Made by a program: the position numbers and the translations under genes. The notes beneath the pieces are model-generated. The model made no database searches, was not told the DNA's origin, and worked only from the letters and a program-made list of their open reading frames with translations. From positions 1 to 18,314 of the forward strand of contig CAYMPL010000041.1 in NCBI GenBank assembly GCA_964392415.1: DNA of 18,314 nucleotides, given 5' to 3'. This stretch comes from CAYJMQ01 sp964392415 (GTDB lineage Bacteria; Bdellovibrionota; JACOXK01; 2-02-FULL-40-11). Below are positions 1 to 7,147 of this stretch, one piece after another; position 1 is the first letter of the stretch, and the number at the start of each line of letters is the position of its first letter.

Positions 1-53
1 AACGTTTCCAAGAGTTCATTGTCTTTTATTTGATTGAGATTGAATGTTTGCAT
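1..53 (-). CDS. 5' end of an unidentified minus-strand gene (partial)
   Basis: Only the first 17 codons lie in the window; the rest runs off the left edge. The reading begins M-Q-T-F-N-L-N-Q-I-K-D-N-E-L-L-E-T. It is supported by a near-perfect Shine-Dalgarno sequence four bases upstream of the ATG and a plausible promoter further up (121-150). The N-L-x-x-I-x-D-x-E-L-L pattern resembles the opening of the HNH-endonuclease family that is common in deltaproteobacterial genomes, but 17 residues are too few to assign a function. I am fairly sure that it is a gene start and not sure what it encodes. Confidence 0.6.
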   Translation of the reverse strand, partial: MQTFNLNQIKDNELLET

Positions 54-57
54 GAAT

Positions 58-65
58 CCTCCTTT
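58..65 (-). promoter_or_regulatory. Shine-Dalgarno of the left-edge gene
   Basis: On the minus strand this reads AAAGGAGG and is separated by four bases from the ATG at 53. It is the best ribosome binding site in the window and fixes the start of the partial gene. Confidence 0.7.
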
Positions 66-116
66 ATTTTCAAGCATACTACCACGGCTTTTTTGAGCCC
101 TTTAAACGAAGCAGGA

Positions 117-145
117 TTGATTTATAGGAGCGTTTTCATTTTAAT
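117..145 (+). promoter_or_regulatory. candidate plus-strand promoter facing an orphan terminator
   Basis: TTGATT (117-122), a 17-base spacer and TTTAAT (140-145, five of six matches). It overlaps the divergent minus-strand promoter. No protein gene follows it before the terminator at 197-239, so any transcript would be about 85-90 nt. The AT-rich context makes a chance match possible. Confidence 0.3.
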
Positions 146-150
146 GTGAA
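121..150 (-). promoter_or_regulatory. candidate sigma-70-type promoter for the left-edge gene
   Basis: On the minus strand, TTCACA (145-150) is followed after 18 bases by TATAAA (121-126), each matching the consensus at five of six positions. A transcript would start near 114 and carry a leader of about 60 bases before the ATG at 53. Confidence 0.4.
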
Positions 151-151
151 A

Positions 152-239
152 AAAAAGATAAAGAAATTCATGGCTTCTGCGTCGATTAGGGCCCATAAAA
201 ACCAGAGGGAGATCACTAAAATCCCCCTCTGGTTTTTTT
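152..239 (+). ncRNA. possible small RNA between an orphan promoter and terminator
   Basis: Inferred from the promoter-like boxes at 117-145 and the strong terminator at 197-239, with no convincing protein gene between. A 23-codon open frame starts at the ATG at 170 and runs into the terminator, but it has no ribosome binding site. I recognise no RNA family. The terminator could instead serve as a boundary or be left over from a lost gene. Confidence 0.25.
197..239 (+). terminator. Rho-independent terminator, probably bidirectional
   Basis: A 16-base stem with one mismatch (197-212 paired with 221-236) closes an eight-base loop and is followed by a run of seven T (233-239). The A-run before the stem gives a U-tract on the other strand too, so it can work in both directions. 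No plus-strand gene ends just upstream of it within the window. Confidence 0.8.
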
Positions 240-259
240 AAGTGACTTTATTCTGGGCA

Positions 260-285
260 AAGAGCCTTCGCCGGCGAAGGCTCTT
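260..285. repeat. perfect 26-bp palindrome
   Basis: The half-site AAGAGCCTTCGCC is followed immediately by its exact reverse complement, with no spacer. It is GC-rich in an AT-rich intergenic region. It could be a dimeric protein-binding site, an extrachromosomally spread repeat unit or a cruciform. There is no T-run after it, so it is not a classical terminator. Confidence 0.7.
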
Positions 286-422
286 GGAATTAATTTCTCC
301 CCCCATAACTGAGGCCTTACAAAAAACATCGCCCCAAAAATCATCGTTCCTCGACGACCTCTCCTCCCAAAATCACTTATCGCAAATCCCTAAAAAATCT
401 ATCACCAAAAACCTATTGCCAA
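286..422. other. intergenic stretch, strongly G-poor on the plus strand
   Basis: About 137 bases between the palindrome and the promoter at 423. By my count the plus strand holds only about ten G against several dozen C. An open frame crosses it (GTG at 242 to 451), but its product is low in complexity, has no recognisable domain and lacks a ribosome binding site. I see no other gene here. Confidence 0.5.
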
Positions 423-451
423 TTGACAAGCCAGCATCGCCATTATATTAA
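423..451 (+). promoter_or_regulatory. sigma-70-type promoter of the signalling operon
   Basis: An exact TTGACA (423-428) is followed by TATTAA (446-451) at 17 bases, or by the better TATATT (444-449) at 15 bases. Either gives a transcript starting near 457, about 33 bases before the ATG at 490. Confidence 0.5.
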
Positions 452-489
452 GTAAGGATAATTATTGTTATTTTCTCTTCACTATCACC

Positions 490-1404
490 ATGACCAGCAC
501 GTCGGCACAAAATATGCGAAAGAAAAGGGGGACAGAGCCTGAGATTCTGTTATTTGGACTAACCCCGCGTCTGTCTCAATCCCTGAAACAGCTTTTTCAA
601 AGGAATCATTATATAGTTCATGTGGAAAATGTTCTGGATCATGCCTTGTCTCTTGTGCAGACGTCTGAAATATCGGTGGTTTTATATGATCAGGACTCAA
701 AGGAAGCCAAAGATTGGAATTTCATCCGAAGATGTTCAAAGTTAATCAGTCATCCATCTATTATTGCTTTAACCCGTGAAAATTCCGTTCAAAATATCCG
801 AGCTCTTTTTGGGCAGGGAGCCATTGACTGCTTAATCAAACCCCCTCGCCCTCAATCACTCATGGGGGCTGTTGAAAAAGGGATCGAGACCAGAACCGCA
901 AAAATCTATGGAATTAAGGATGTGCTGACAGGTCTATACAATCGCTATGCGTTCAAGGAAATTTTACGGCAGGAGATCGACCGCGCGCAGCGATACGACA
1001 GGCATCTTTCGCTTCTTATGATCGATATCGACCATTTTAAATCGGTGAACGATTTGTTCGGCCATGTCATTGGAGATCAGGTTTTGGAAGAGTTTTCGGA
1101 TATTTTGAAATCCGCCTTTAGAAAAACAGATATCATCACCCGTTTCGGCGGCGAAGAATTTGCGATTATTCTTCCTGAAACAACCATTGGACATGCAACG
1201 ATGCTTGCCGAGCGAATCCGAAAAAGCATCGAAGAATATAATTATTCCCATCTCGTTGGGAAGAAGAAAATCACAGTCAGCATCGGCATTTCAAATTACC
1301 ATACACCCGGGCAAAAGAGCGATGCGACATTAATTCACTCGGCAGATAAGGCGCTCTTTGCCGCAAAAAAAGAAGGGCGAAACAAGGTCTGCATTTCGGT
1401 ATGA
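490..1404 (+). CDS. diguanylate cyclase with N-terminal receiver-like domain
   Basis: 304 residues, predicted to make c-di-GMP from two GTP in the cytoplasm. Residues about 17-130 look like a receiver fold: Asp67 sits at the phospho-acceptor position and Lys117 at the conserved lysine. The acidic pair expected near residues 22-23 is replaced by Phe-Gly, so metal-dependent phosphorylation is doubtful. Residues about 140-304 are a GGDEF domain with an intact GGEEF active site (220-224) and an RxxD product-inhibition site (211-214) five residues before it, so I expect an active, feedback-inhibited enzyme. No EAL or HD-GYP domain is present. The ATG has no clear Shine-Dalgarno; a second in-frame ATG lies at 514. 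It is the first gene of the operon and its stop overlaps the next start in ATGA. Confidence 0.92.
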   Translation: MTSTSAQNMRKKRGTEPEILLFGLTPRLSQSLKQLFQRNHYIVHVENVLDHALSLVQTSEISVVLYDQDSKEAKDWNFIRRCSKLISHPSIIALTRENSVQNIRALFGQGAIDCLIKPPRPQSLMGAVEKGIETRTAKIYGIKDVLTGLYNRYAFKEILRQEIDRAQRYDRHLSLLMIDIDHFKSVNDLFGHVIGDQVLEEFSDILKSAFRKTDIITRFGGEEFAIILPETTIGHATMLAERIRKSIEEYNYSHLVGKKKITVSIGISNYHTPGQKSDATLIHSADKALFAAKKEGRNKVCISV

Positions 1405-3044
1405 ATAAAATCCCCCCTCTAAAAAATCAGGAACTTTTAAAACAGATTCAAACCGAGAACTTTCATTTTAAAGAGCGGGTCAAGAATTTAAAACAGAAAA
1501 TCGAGGACCGGATCAGCAAAACGACGGAATCCAAAAAAGCAATTGAGGCTAAAAAAACCCAGCTTGAAATCACCTACGCGCTTCTGAAAGGGCTTGGCAG
1601 ATCAAAAAATTTGAATGAAATCTTAAAAATCATTCTCAAAGAATTAAAAAAACTCATTGCGTTTGATGATGCCAATATTGTTGTTCAACTTAATCCCCAT
1701 AGCCATCAGCTTTTCTCAAGAAAAGCTGATCGAATGATTCTGACAGACGATTTGGAACTTAAAAAATTTTTTCTCAACCCACGGGCACAGGTACTTGAAA
1801 AAAAGCCTTTCTCTTTTTTAGAAAAGAATGGGTATCATTCTCACCTTATTTTACCTCTTAATGAGATAGCTTTTTTGCATTTCGCATCAAAGCGACGTTC
1901 GGCATTTTCAGAGACGGATCTTTCCAAACTGGCCGACATCGCCAGGCCGATTTCAATCGCTATTGAGAAAATTAAACTTTTGGAAATCGTTGAGCAGGGA
2001 TCCCGCGAATGGGAGTCGACATTCGATGCCATTAGCGATCTGGTCACCGTGATTGATGAAAATTTTACATTGATCAAGGCTAACCGCGCGACAGAAAAAA
2101 TCACGCATCAAAGGGTTGAAAATATGATTGGCAAAAAATGTTATGAAGTTCTTGCCCACAGAAAAACCCCTTGCCGCAACTGCCCGGCCGTTGAGAGTTT
2201 CAAAAATCAGTTAATCACCGCAGAAAAAGAGATCATCGATTTTAAAGACAGGGATTATCTCAGCTGGTCTTATCCGGTTTTGGACGCCCATCAGAAAGTC
2301 AGCTCAATGGTCATCTATTACCGTGACCAGACTCAGGCCTCTTCACTTTTCCGTCAGCTGATTCAATCCGAAAAAATGGCTGCCATCGGGCATTTGGCAA
2401 ATTCCCTGGCCCATGAGCTCAACAATCCGCTGACGGGAATTACCGCATTTTCACAAATTCTCAAGAAGGAACTGGGGGGGGATCACAAATTTTATCCGGA
2501 TATTTTGGAAATTGAAAAAGCATCGCTTCGCTGCAAACATATCATCGAAAACCTGCTCCACTTTTCAGAAAACACCTCCCGGAAAATGAGAAACAGTCTC
2601 TCTGTCAACGCCATCATTGAATCGACGCTCCCCCTGATTCAATACTCCTCTTCCGCGAAACAGACTTTTCGGATCGAAAAAAAATTGGAGCCAGAGATCC
2701 CCCGAATCCGGGGAAATCCAAATGAACTTCAACAGGTTTTTCTGAACCTGCTTTTAAATGCAATCCAGGCTATGCCGCGCGGAGGGAAGATCACGCTTCA
2801 AACGAAATTTCTTCCGCATAAATCGGCAGTTCGAATCACCATTTCAGACACAGGTGTCGGCATTCCAACACAAAATCTCTCGAAAATCTTCGATCCCTTT
2901 TTTACAACCAAGGAAAAAACCAGTGGAACTGGACTGGGTCTTTCGGTAAGCTATGGCATTATTCGCAACCATAAAGGAACAATAGAAGTTGAAAGCAGGT
3001 TAAAAAAGGGGTCCACATTCAGGATTTTTTTGCCGGCAGAGTAA
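1401..3044 (+). CDS. GAF-PAS sensor histidine kinase
   Basis: 547 residues with no transmembrane segment evident, so probably a cytoplasmic sensor. In order: an N-terminal coiled coil (about 10-55), a GAF-like domain (about 55-195), a PAS domain (about 203-312), a HisKA dimerisation helix with phospho-acceptor His338 in an A-H-E-L-N-N-P context, and an HATPase domain with N box (Asn453), G1 box D-T-G-V-G-I-P (483-489), F box (around 497-504) and G2 box G-T-G-L-G-L (509-514). All catalytic motifs look intact. The PAS domain carries Cys247, Cys258 and Cys261 (C-x2-C pair), a cluster seen in other PAS sensors that could respond to redox state or bind metal. The start overlaps the cyclase stop by four bases. 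The likely partner is the receiver protein at 3824. Confidence 0.93.
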   Translation: MNKIPPLKNQELLKQIQTENFHFKERVKNLKQKIEDRISKTTESKKAIEAKKTQLEITYALLKGLGRSKNLNEILKIILKELKKLIAFDDANIVVQLNPHSHQLFSRKADRMILTDDLELKKFFLNPRAQVLEKKPFSFLEKNGYHSHLILPLNEIAFLHFASKRRSAFSETDLSKLADIARPISIAIEKIKLLEIVEQGSREWESTFDAISDLVTVIDENFTLIKANRATEKITHQRVENMIGKKCYEVLAHRKTPCRNCPAVESFKNQLITAEKEIIDFKDRDYLSWSYPVLDAHQKVSSMVIYYRDQTQASSLFRQLIQSEKMAAIGHLANSLAHELNNPLTGITAFSQILKKELGGDHKFYPDILEIEKASLRCKHIIENLLHFSENTSRKMRNSLSVNAIIESTLPLIQYSSSAKQTFRIEKKLEPEIPRIRGNPNELQQVFLNLLLNAIQAMPRGGKITLQTKFLPHKSAVRITISDTGVGIPTQNLSKIFDPFFTTKEKTSGTGLGLSVSYGIIRNHKGTIEVESRLKKGSTFRIFLPAE

Positions 3045-3050
3045 AGTCTT

Positions 3051-3827
3051 ATGAATATATTTGAATCGCTGATATTGGGCGTCGTTCAAGGAATTACGGA
3101 GTTTCTGCCCATTAGCAGCTCCGGCCATCTGGTCATCTGCCAGCAGCTTCTTGGAATGAGAGAACCTGAACTTCTTTTTGACATTTTTCTCCATCTTGGA
3201 ACCCTGGTAGCAACCATTATTATTTTTTATAAAGAAATTTTTAAAATGCTCACCTCTCTTCGAGCTATTCTTTTGATCGGGGTTGCATTGATTCCGGCAG
3301 CCATCGCGGGTTTTATGTTTCTCGATGCCATTGAAAAAAGTTTCGGCTCGCTGAGAATTGCCGCAATGGGGTTTCTCATCACATCTGTTTGGCTATGGAT
3401 CACGCGCTTTGTCAGACAAAAACCCCTTGAACTGGATGGTTTTCTCTTTTCTGACATGACATTTCCAAAAGCCTTTTTAATTGGAATTGCTCAAAGCATT
3501 GCGCTTATACCAGGCATTTCCAGATCTGGCTCAACCATTGCAACAGCCCTTTTATTGAAAGTCCCTCGCAAGGATGCCGTCGCTTTCTCTTTTCTCCTTT
3601 CCATCCCTGCCGTTGCCGGCGCCGCGACTCTTAAGCTTCTCAAAACACCCCCGCTCGACATCTCATGGTTCCCTCTCTTTGCGGCTGGCTCTATCACATC
3701 CTGTTTAATCGGCATTGGCGCGCTGCTTTTTCTGATTCGCTGGGTTCAGCAGGGGAATCTTTTTAAATTCAGTTACTACTGTCTGCTTGTTGGCAGCGGC
3801 GCTCTCGCTCTTTCGTATTATCTATGA
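3051..3827 (+). CDS. uppP: undecaprenyl-diphosphatase UppP (BacA family)
   Basis: 258 residues, slightly shorter than most members. It is an integral membrane enzyme that removes a phosphate from undecaprenyl diphosphate to recycle the lipid carrier for peptidoglycan and other envelope polymers; overexpression of the family confers bacitracin resistance. The (E/Q)xxxE motif is present as Gln13-x3-Glu17, followed by the P-I-S-S-S-G-H-L stretch with His26. The second signature P-G-I-S-R-S-G-S-T starts at Pro154, with catalytic Arg158. Multiple hydrophobic segments fill the rest. It starts six bases after the kinase stop and shares ATGA with the next gene, so it is translationally tied to a two-component system. 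That neighbourhood is unusual and hints at envelope-related signalling. Confidence 0.95.
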   Translation: MNIFESLILGVVQGITEFLPISSSGHLVICQQLLGMREPELLFDIFLHLGTLVATIIIFYKEIFKMLTSLRAILLIGVALIPAAIAGFMFLDAIEKSFGSLRIAAMGFLITSVWLWITRFVRQKPLELDGFLFSDMTFPKAFLIGIAQSIALIPGISRSGSTIATALLLKVPRKDAVAFSFLLSIPAVAGAATLKLLKTPPLDISWFPLFAAGSITSCLIGIGALLFLIRWVQQGNLFKFSYYCLLVGSGALALSYYL

Positions 3828-4186
3828 ACAGGAAAAAACTGCTTATCATTGATGACGAATCGATCATCACCCGCGCGCTGAGTCGCGCTTTAAAAAATGA
3901 ATCCTATGAAATTCAGATTGCTGAAGATGGCAAAAAAGGGCTCGAACTGATCCGAAAAACGAAACCCGATCTCATTATTCTCGACATGATGATGCCAGAG
4001 ATGACCGGACTCCAGGTTCTTGAGAAAATAAAAGAAGAAAAAATTGAAGTTCCTGTGATCTTTATGACCGCTTATGGGGATTATTCAACTGAAAAGCAGG
4101 CCAAAGATCTTGGCGTCAGCGCCTATCTCACAAAGCCTTTTGAAAATATCGAAGATCTGTTGGCTTTGATTAAAGAAAAATTATAG
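3824..4186 (+). CDS. stand-alone receiver-domain response regulator
   Basis: 120 residues consisting of one CheY-like receiver domain and no output domain. The key residues are all present: acidic pair Asp10/Asp11, phospho-acceptor Asp54 in L-D-M-M-M-P, Thr82 and Lys104 before Pro. The ATG lies within the last codons of uppP (4-base overlap). It is the probable phosphorylation target of the kinase at 1401, or a phosphorelay intermediate. With no DNA-binding domain, it must act through a partner protein. The assignment to the receiver family is secure; the partner is inference from position. Confidence 0.93.
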   Translation: MNRKKLLIIDDESIITRALSRALKNESYEIQIAEDGKKGLELIRKTKPDLIILDMMMPEMTGLQVLEKIKEEKIEVPVIFMTAYGDYSTEKQAKDLGVSAYLTKPFENIEDLLALIKEKL

Positions 4187-4194
4187 TTACATGA

Positions 4195-4223
4195 TTGACC
4201 AGTTTTAAAGTCTGAACTATCCT
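4195..4223 (+). promoter_or_regulatory. candidate uvrA promoter giving a near-leaderless transcript
   Basis: TTGACC (4195-4200), a 17-base spacer and TATCCT (4218-4223). The expected transcription start near 4230 is only about seven bases before the ATG at 4237, and no Shine-Dalgarno precedes that ATG. No SOS box is evident in the 50-base gap. Confidence 0.45.
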
Positions 4224-4236
4224 TTGTTGTTTTAAT

Positions 4237-7002
4237 ATGCCAGAAAAACGAAGCCTCCTCATTAATGGGGCAAGACAGAATAATCTAAAGAACCTCAACA
4301 TAGAGATTCCTCACCATGAACTCACCGTCATTACGGGACCGAGTGGATCGGGGAAGTCTTCGCTCGCATTCGATACGATCTACGCCGAGGGGCAAAGGCT
4401 TTATATGGAATCGCTCTCGACCTACGCCCGCCAATTTCTGGAACGAATCCAAAGGCCTGAGATGGATCATATTGAAAATATCTGTCCTACGATTGCGATC
4501 GAACAAAAAAACCGGGTTAAAAATTCAAGGGCAACGGTTGCAACATCCACAGACATCTATGATTATTTGCGGCTTCTCTTTTCAAAAATCGGAAAGGTGT
4601 TATGTCCGAAATGCAAAGTACCAATCCAAAAAAATTCAATTTCAGATATCGTTGATGAAACCCTCTCAAAGCTCGTCGGGCAAAAAATCGTTGTCATAGC
4701 CCCTTTTGAAACGGAGGGAATTCCCAAAAAACAATTTCTTAAAACACTTCTTCAAAAAGGTCTGAGTCGGATTCTTAAAAAGGAAGAAGTGATAGATCTT
4801 CACGATGCTATTCCGCTCCCGCTTGAACCCGTTATGAAAGTGGTATTGGATCGGCTGGTTGTAAAACCGGGCGTTGAATCAAAACTGACCGATTCTTTGG
4901 AAATTGCCTATCAGGAAACGAAAGGAAAAGCATGGATTCAGGATGAAGGGGGAAAACTTCGTAAGTATTCAATCTTTTTGAAATGTAATGAATGTGATGA
5001 AAGATTTCCTGACACGCTCCCCTCTTTCTTTTCATTCAATCATCCCTATGGAGCCTGTGCCTATTGCAATGGTTTTGGAAACAATCTTTTGATTGATGAA
5101 GATCTTGTCGTCCCAAACAAAAATTTAACGCTGGCGCAGGGCGCAGTTGATCCCTGGACCAAACCGAGTCTCAAACAGTGGGAAACGCGCCTCTTTGAAT
5201 TGGCGAAAAAGCAAAGGATTTCACTTGATACTCGTTATAAAGATCTCGATCCCGGCTTTAAAAAAGGGCTTTTTGAGGGGACAAAAGGATTCAGGGGAAT
5301 CTACGATTTCTTCAAACGCCTCGAAAGAAAGAAATATAAAATGGCTGTCCGGGTCTTTTTGAGCAGATATAAAAGCGCCTTCATCTGCCCTCTCTGCGAG
5401 GGTCGAAGGCTTCGCGTGGAAACAAATTTTGTAACCATTCAGGGAAAAACCATTTCAGCTATTCATGCCATGACCGTTGAAGAAGCCAAAAAGTTTTTTA
5501 CCTCGTTAAAACTAACCCCTTTTGAGACAGAAGCGTCCAAAGAAATTCTTCGCCAAATCACGGGAAGACTCGATTTCCTGCATAAGGTGGGGCTCGATTA
5601 CCTCACACTGAATCGCCTGACGAGAACCCTCTCTGGCGGGGAAGCCCAGAGGATCAATCTTGCCAATCAGCTGGGCGCCCAGCTTGTGGAAACCATCTAT
5701 GTCCTTGACGAACCGAGCATCGGTCTTCATCCCAGAGACACCAAACGTCTGATTTCCACTCTGCGGCGCCTGCGCGATCAGGGAAATACCGTGATTGTTG
5801 TTGAACATGACCCTGAGATGATTCGTTCTTCTGATTATGTGGTGGAACTGGGTCCCCACGGGGGTGAAAAAGGGGGAAATATTCAATTTCAGGGCTCCTT
5901 TAAAGCGTTTTTAAATTCCAACACATTGACTTCGTCTTATCTCAACTATCGGGAGCAAATTTCCCTTCCGAAGGAAAGGAGAAAGCCGAAAGGTCATGCT
6001 GTTAAGCTCTATGGAGTAACACATCACAATCTAAAATCGGTCGACCTGGTTCTCCCGCTCAATTTATTCATCTGCATCACAGGGGTTTCGGGATCGGGAA
6101 AAAGTTCTTTAATACATGAAACGCTCTACAATGCGCTGGGCCGGATTTTTAAAACTTCCACTGAAAAAATCGGGCGCTTTAAAAGCATTTCTGGTTTTAA
6201 GTACCTGCAGGGGGTCCGTCTTTTAAACCAGCAGCCGATCGGTAAAAGCCCCCGCTCCAATCCTGTGACTTATATGAAAGTTTACGATGAAATCCGAAAG
6301 ATTTTTGCCGCCCAGTCTGAAAGCAAAAGAAGAGGCTATACGGCCGCTTCCTTCTCCTTCAATGTGCGGGGGGGGCGCTGTGAAACCTGTGGGGGAGACG
6401 GTTTTCAGAAAGTCGAAATGCATTTTCTTGCCGACATTTATCTTACCTGCGAACTCTGTCAGGGGAAAAAATTTAAAATGGAGGTCCTTCAAATTTCCTA
6501 CCGCGGAAAAAACATCTCAGCCATACTCGATATGACGGTTGATGAGGCCTATGATTTTTTTCTCGCCTACACAAACATCAGGAAAAAACTTGAGATTTTG
6601 CAATCGGTTGGCCTCGGCTATCTACGGCTCGGGCAGCCAGCAACAACCCTTTCTGGCGGTGAGGCACAGCGATTAAAGATTGTCAAAGAGCTTTCAGTCG
6701 ATGCAAAAAACACCCTCTATATTTTGGACGAGCCGACCACCGGTCTGCATGTCGATGACATTAAAAAATTATTAAGGGTCATTCATGAACTTGTTGATAG
6801 GGGGAATACCGTTGTCGTCATTGAGCATAATCTGGATGTTATAAAAACTGCCGACCACATCATCGACCTCGGTCCCGGGGGGGGAGAGCGAGGAGGGGGC
6901 ATCGTTGGAACAGGAACCCCGGAAACCATTGCAAATACCCCATCATCGTTCACCGGTCAGTTTTTGAGAAGGGTTTTGAATCCCCTTCAGATAGGCGTCT
7001 AA
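4237..7002 (+). CDS. uvrA: excinuclease ABC subunit A
   Basis: 921 residues, close to the usual family length. It is the damage-recognition ATPase of nucleotide excision repair and loads UvrB onto DNA. First ATPase half: Walker A G-P-S-G-S-G-K-S (34-41), the UvrB-binding insert (about 120-245), zinc site Cys250/253/274/277 and ABC signature L-S-G-G-E-A-Q (465-471). Second half: Walker A G-V-S-G-S-G-K-S (616-623), zinc site Cys715/718/738/741 and signature L-S-G-G-E-A-Q (805-811). All expected elements are intact and the UvrB-binding insert is present, so this is the standard housekeeping type and not a short UvrA2-like resistance paralog. It may be co-transcribed with the upstream signalling genes or driven by its own promoter. 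Glycine pairs are encoded by runs of eight G at 6368-6375 and 6877-6884. Confidence 0.97.
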   Translation: MPEKRSLLINGARQNNLKNLNIEIPHHELTVITGPSGSGKSSLAFDTIYAEGQRLYMESLSTYARQFLERIQRPEMDHIENICPTIAIEQKNRVKNSRATVATSTDIYDYLRLLFSKIGKVLCPKCKVPIQKNSISDIVDETLSKLVGQKIVVIAPFETEGIPKKQFLKTLLQKGLSRILKKEEVIDLHDAIPLPLEPVMKVVLDRLVVKPGVESKLTDSLEIAYQETKGKAWIQDEGGKLRKYSIFLKCNECDERFPDTLPSFFSFNHPYGACAYCNGFGNNLLIDEDLVVPNKNLTLAQGAVDPWTKPSLKQWETRLFELAKKQRISLDTRYKDLDPGFKKGLFEGTKGFRGIYDFFKRLERKKYKMAVRVFLSRYKSAFICPLCEGRRLRVETNFVTIQGKTISAIHAMTVEEAKKFFTSLKLTPFETEASKEILRQITGRLDFLHKVGLDYLTLNRLTRTLSGGEAQRINLANQLGAQLVETIYVLDEPSIGLHPRDTKRLISTLRRLRDQGNTVIVVEHDPEMIRSSDYVVELGPHGGEKGGNIQFQGSFKAFLNSNTLTSSYLNYREQISLPKERRKPKGHAVKLYGVTHHNLKSVDLVLPLNLFICITGVSGSGKSSLIHETLYNALGRIFKTSTEKIGRFKSISGFKYLQGVRLLNQQPIGKSPRSNPVTYMKVYDEIRKIFAAQSESKRRGYTAASFSFNVRGGRCETCGGDGFQKVEMHFLADIYLTCELCQGKKFKMEVLQISYRGKNISAILDMTVDEAYDFFLAYTNIRKKLEILQSVGLGYLRLGQPATTLSGGEAQRLKIVKELSVDAKNTLYILDEPTTGLHVDDIKKLLRVIHELVDRGNTVVVIEHNLDVIKTADHIIDLGPGGGERGGGIVGTGTPETIANTPSSFTGQFLRRVLNPLQIGV

Positions 7003-7009
7003 TATTAGA

Positions 7010-7020
7010 ACACTTAGTGT
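7010..7020. promoter_or_regulatory. small inverted repeat before the activator promoter
   Basis: ACACT-T-AGTGT is a perfect 5+5 inverted repeat. It lies eight bases after the uvrA stop and about 22 bases before the -35 box at 7043. It is followed by an A-rich rather than T-rich run, so it is more likely an operator than a terminator. It is short enough to be chance. Confidence 0.25.
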
Positions 7021-7042
7021 AAAATAAATGTACAATTTCAGG

Positions 7043-7070
7043 TTGACATCCATCTTGTTTCAGATAACAT
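7043..7070 (+). promoter_or_regulatory. sigma-70-type promoter of the sigma-54 activator gene
   Basis: An exact TTGACA (7043-7048), a 16-base spacer and TAACAT (7065-7070, four of six). The leader would be about 70 bases. A strong GAGGAGG (7127-7133) follows, but it lies 14 bases before the ATG at 7148, which is longer than usual; no alternative in-frame start sits closer. Confidence 0.45.
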
Positions 7071-7147
7071 GTAATTGATATACGAAGTGAAATAAAACGT
7101 CTAGATTATCGACAGTTTTTCCAAACGAGGAGGACAAATCATTAGCC

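Noticed and set aside
170..241. 23-codon frame ending in the terminator
   Set aside because: No Shine-Dalgarno and the end is formed by the terminator stem; more likely chance.
242..451. 69-codon open frame starting with GTG
   Set aside because: Low-complexity product, no domain, no ribosome binding site, and it contains the palindrome and most of the promoter of the next operon.
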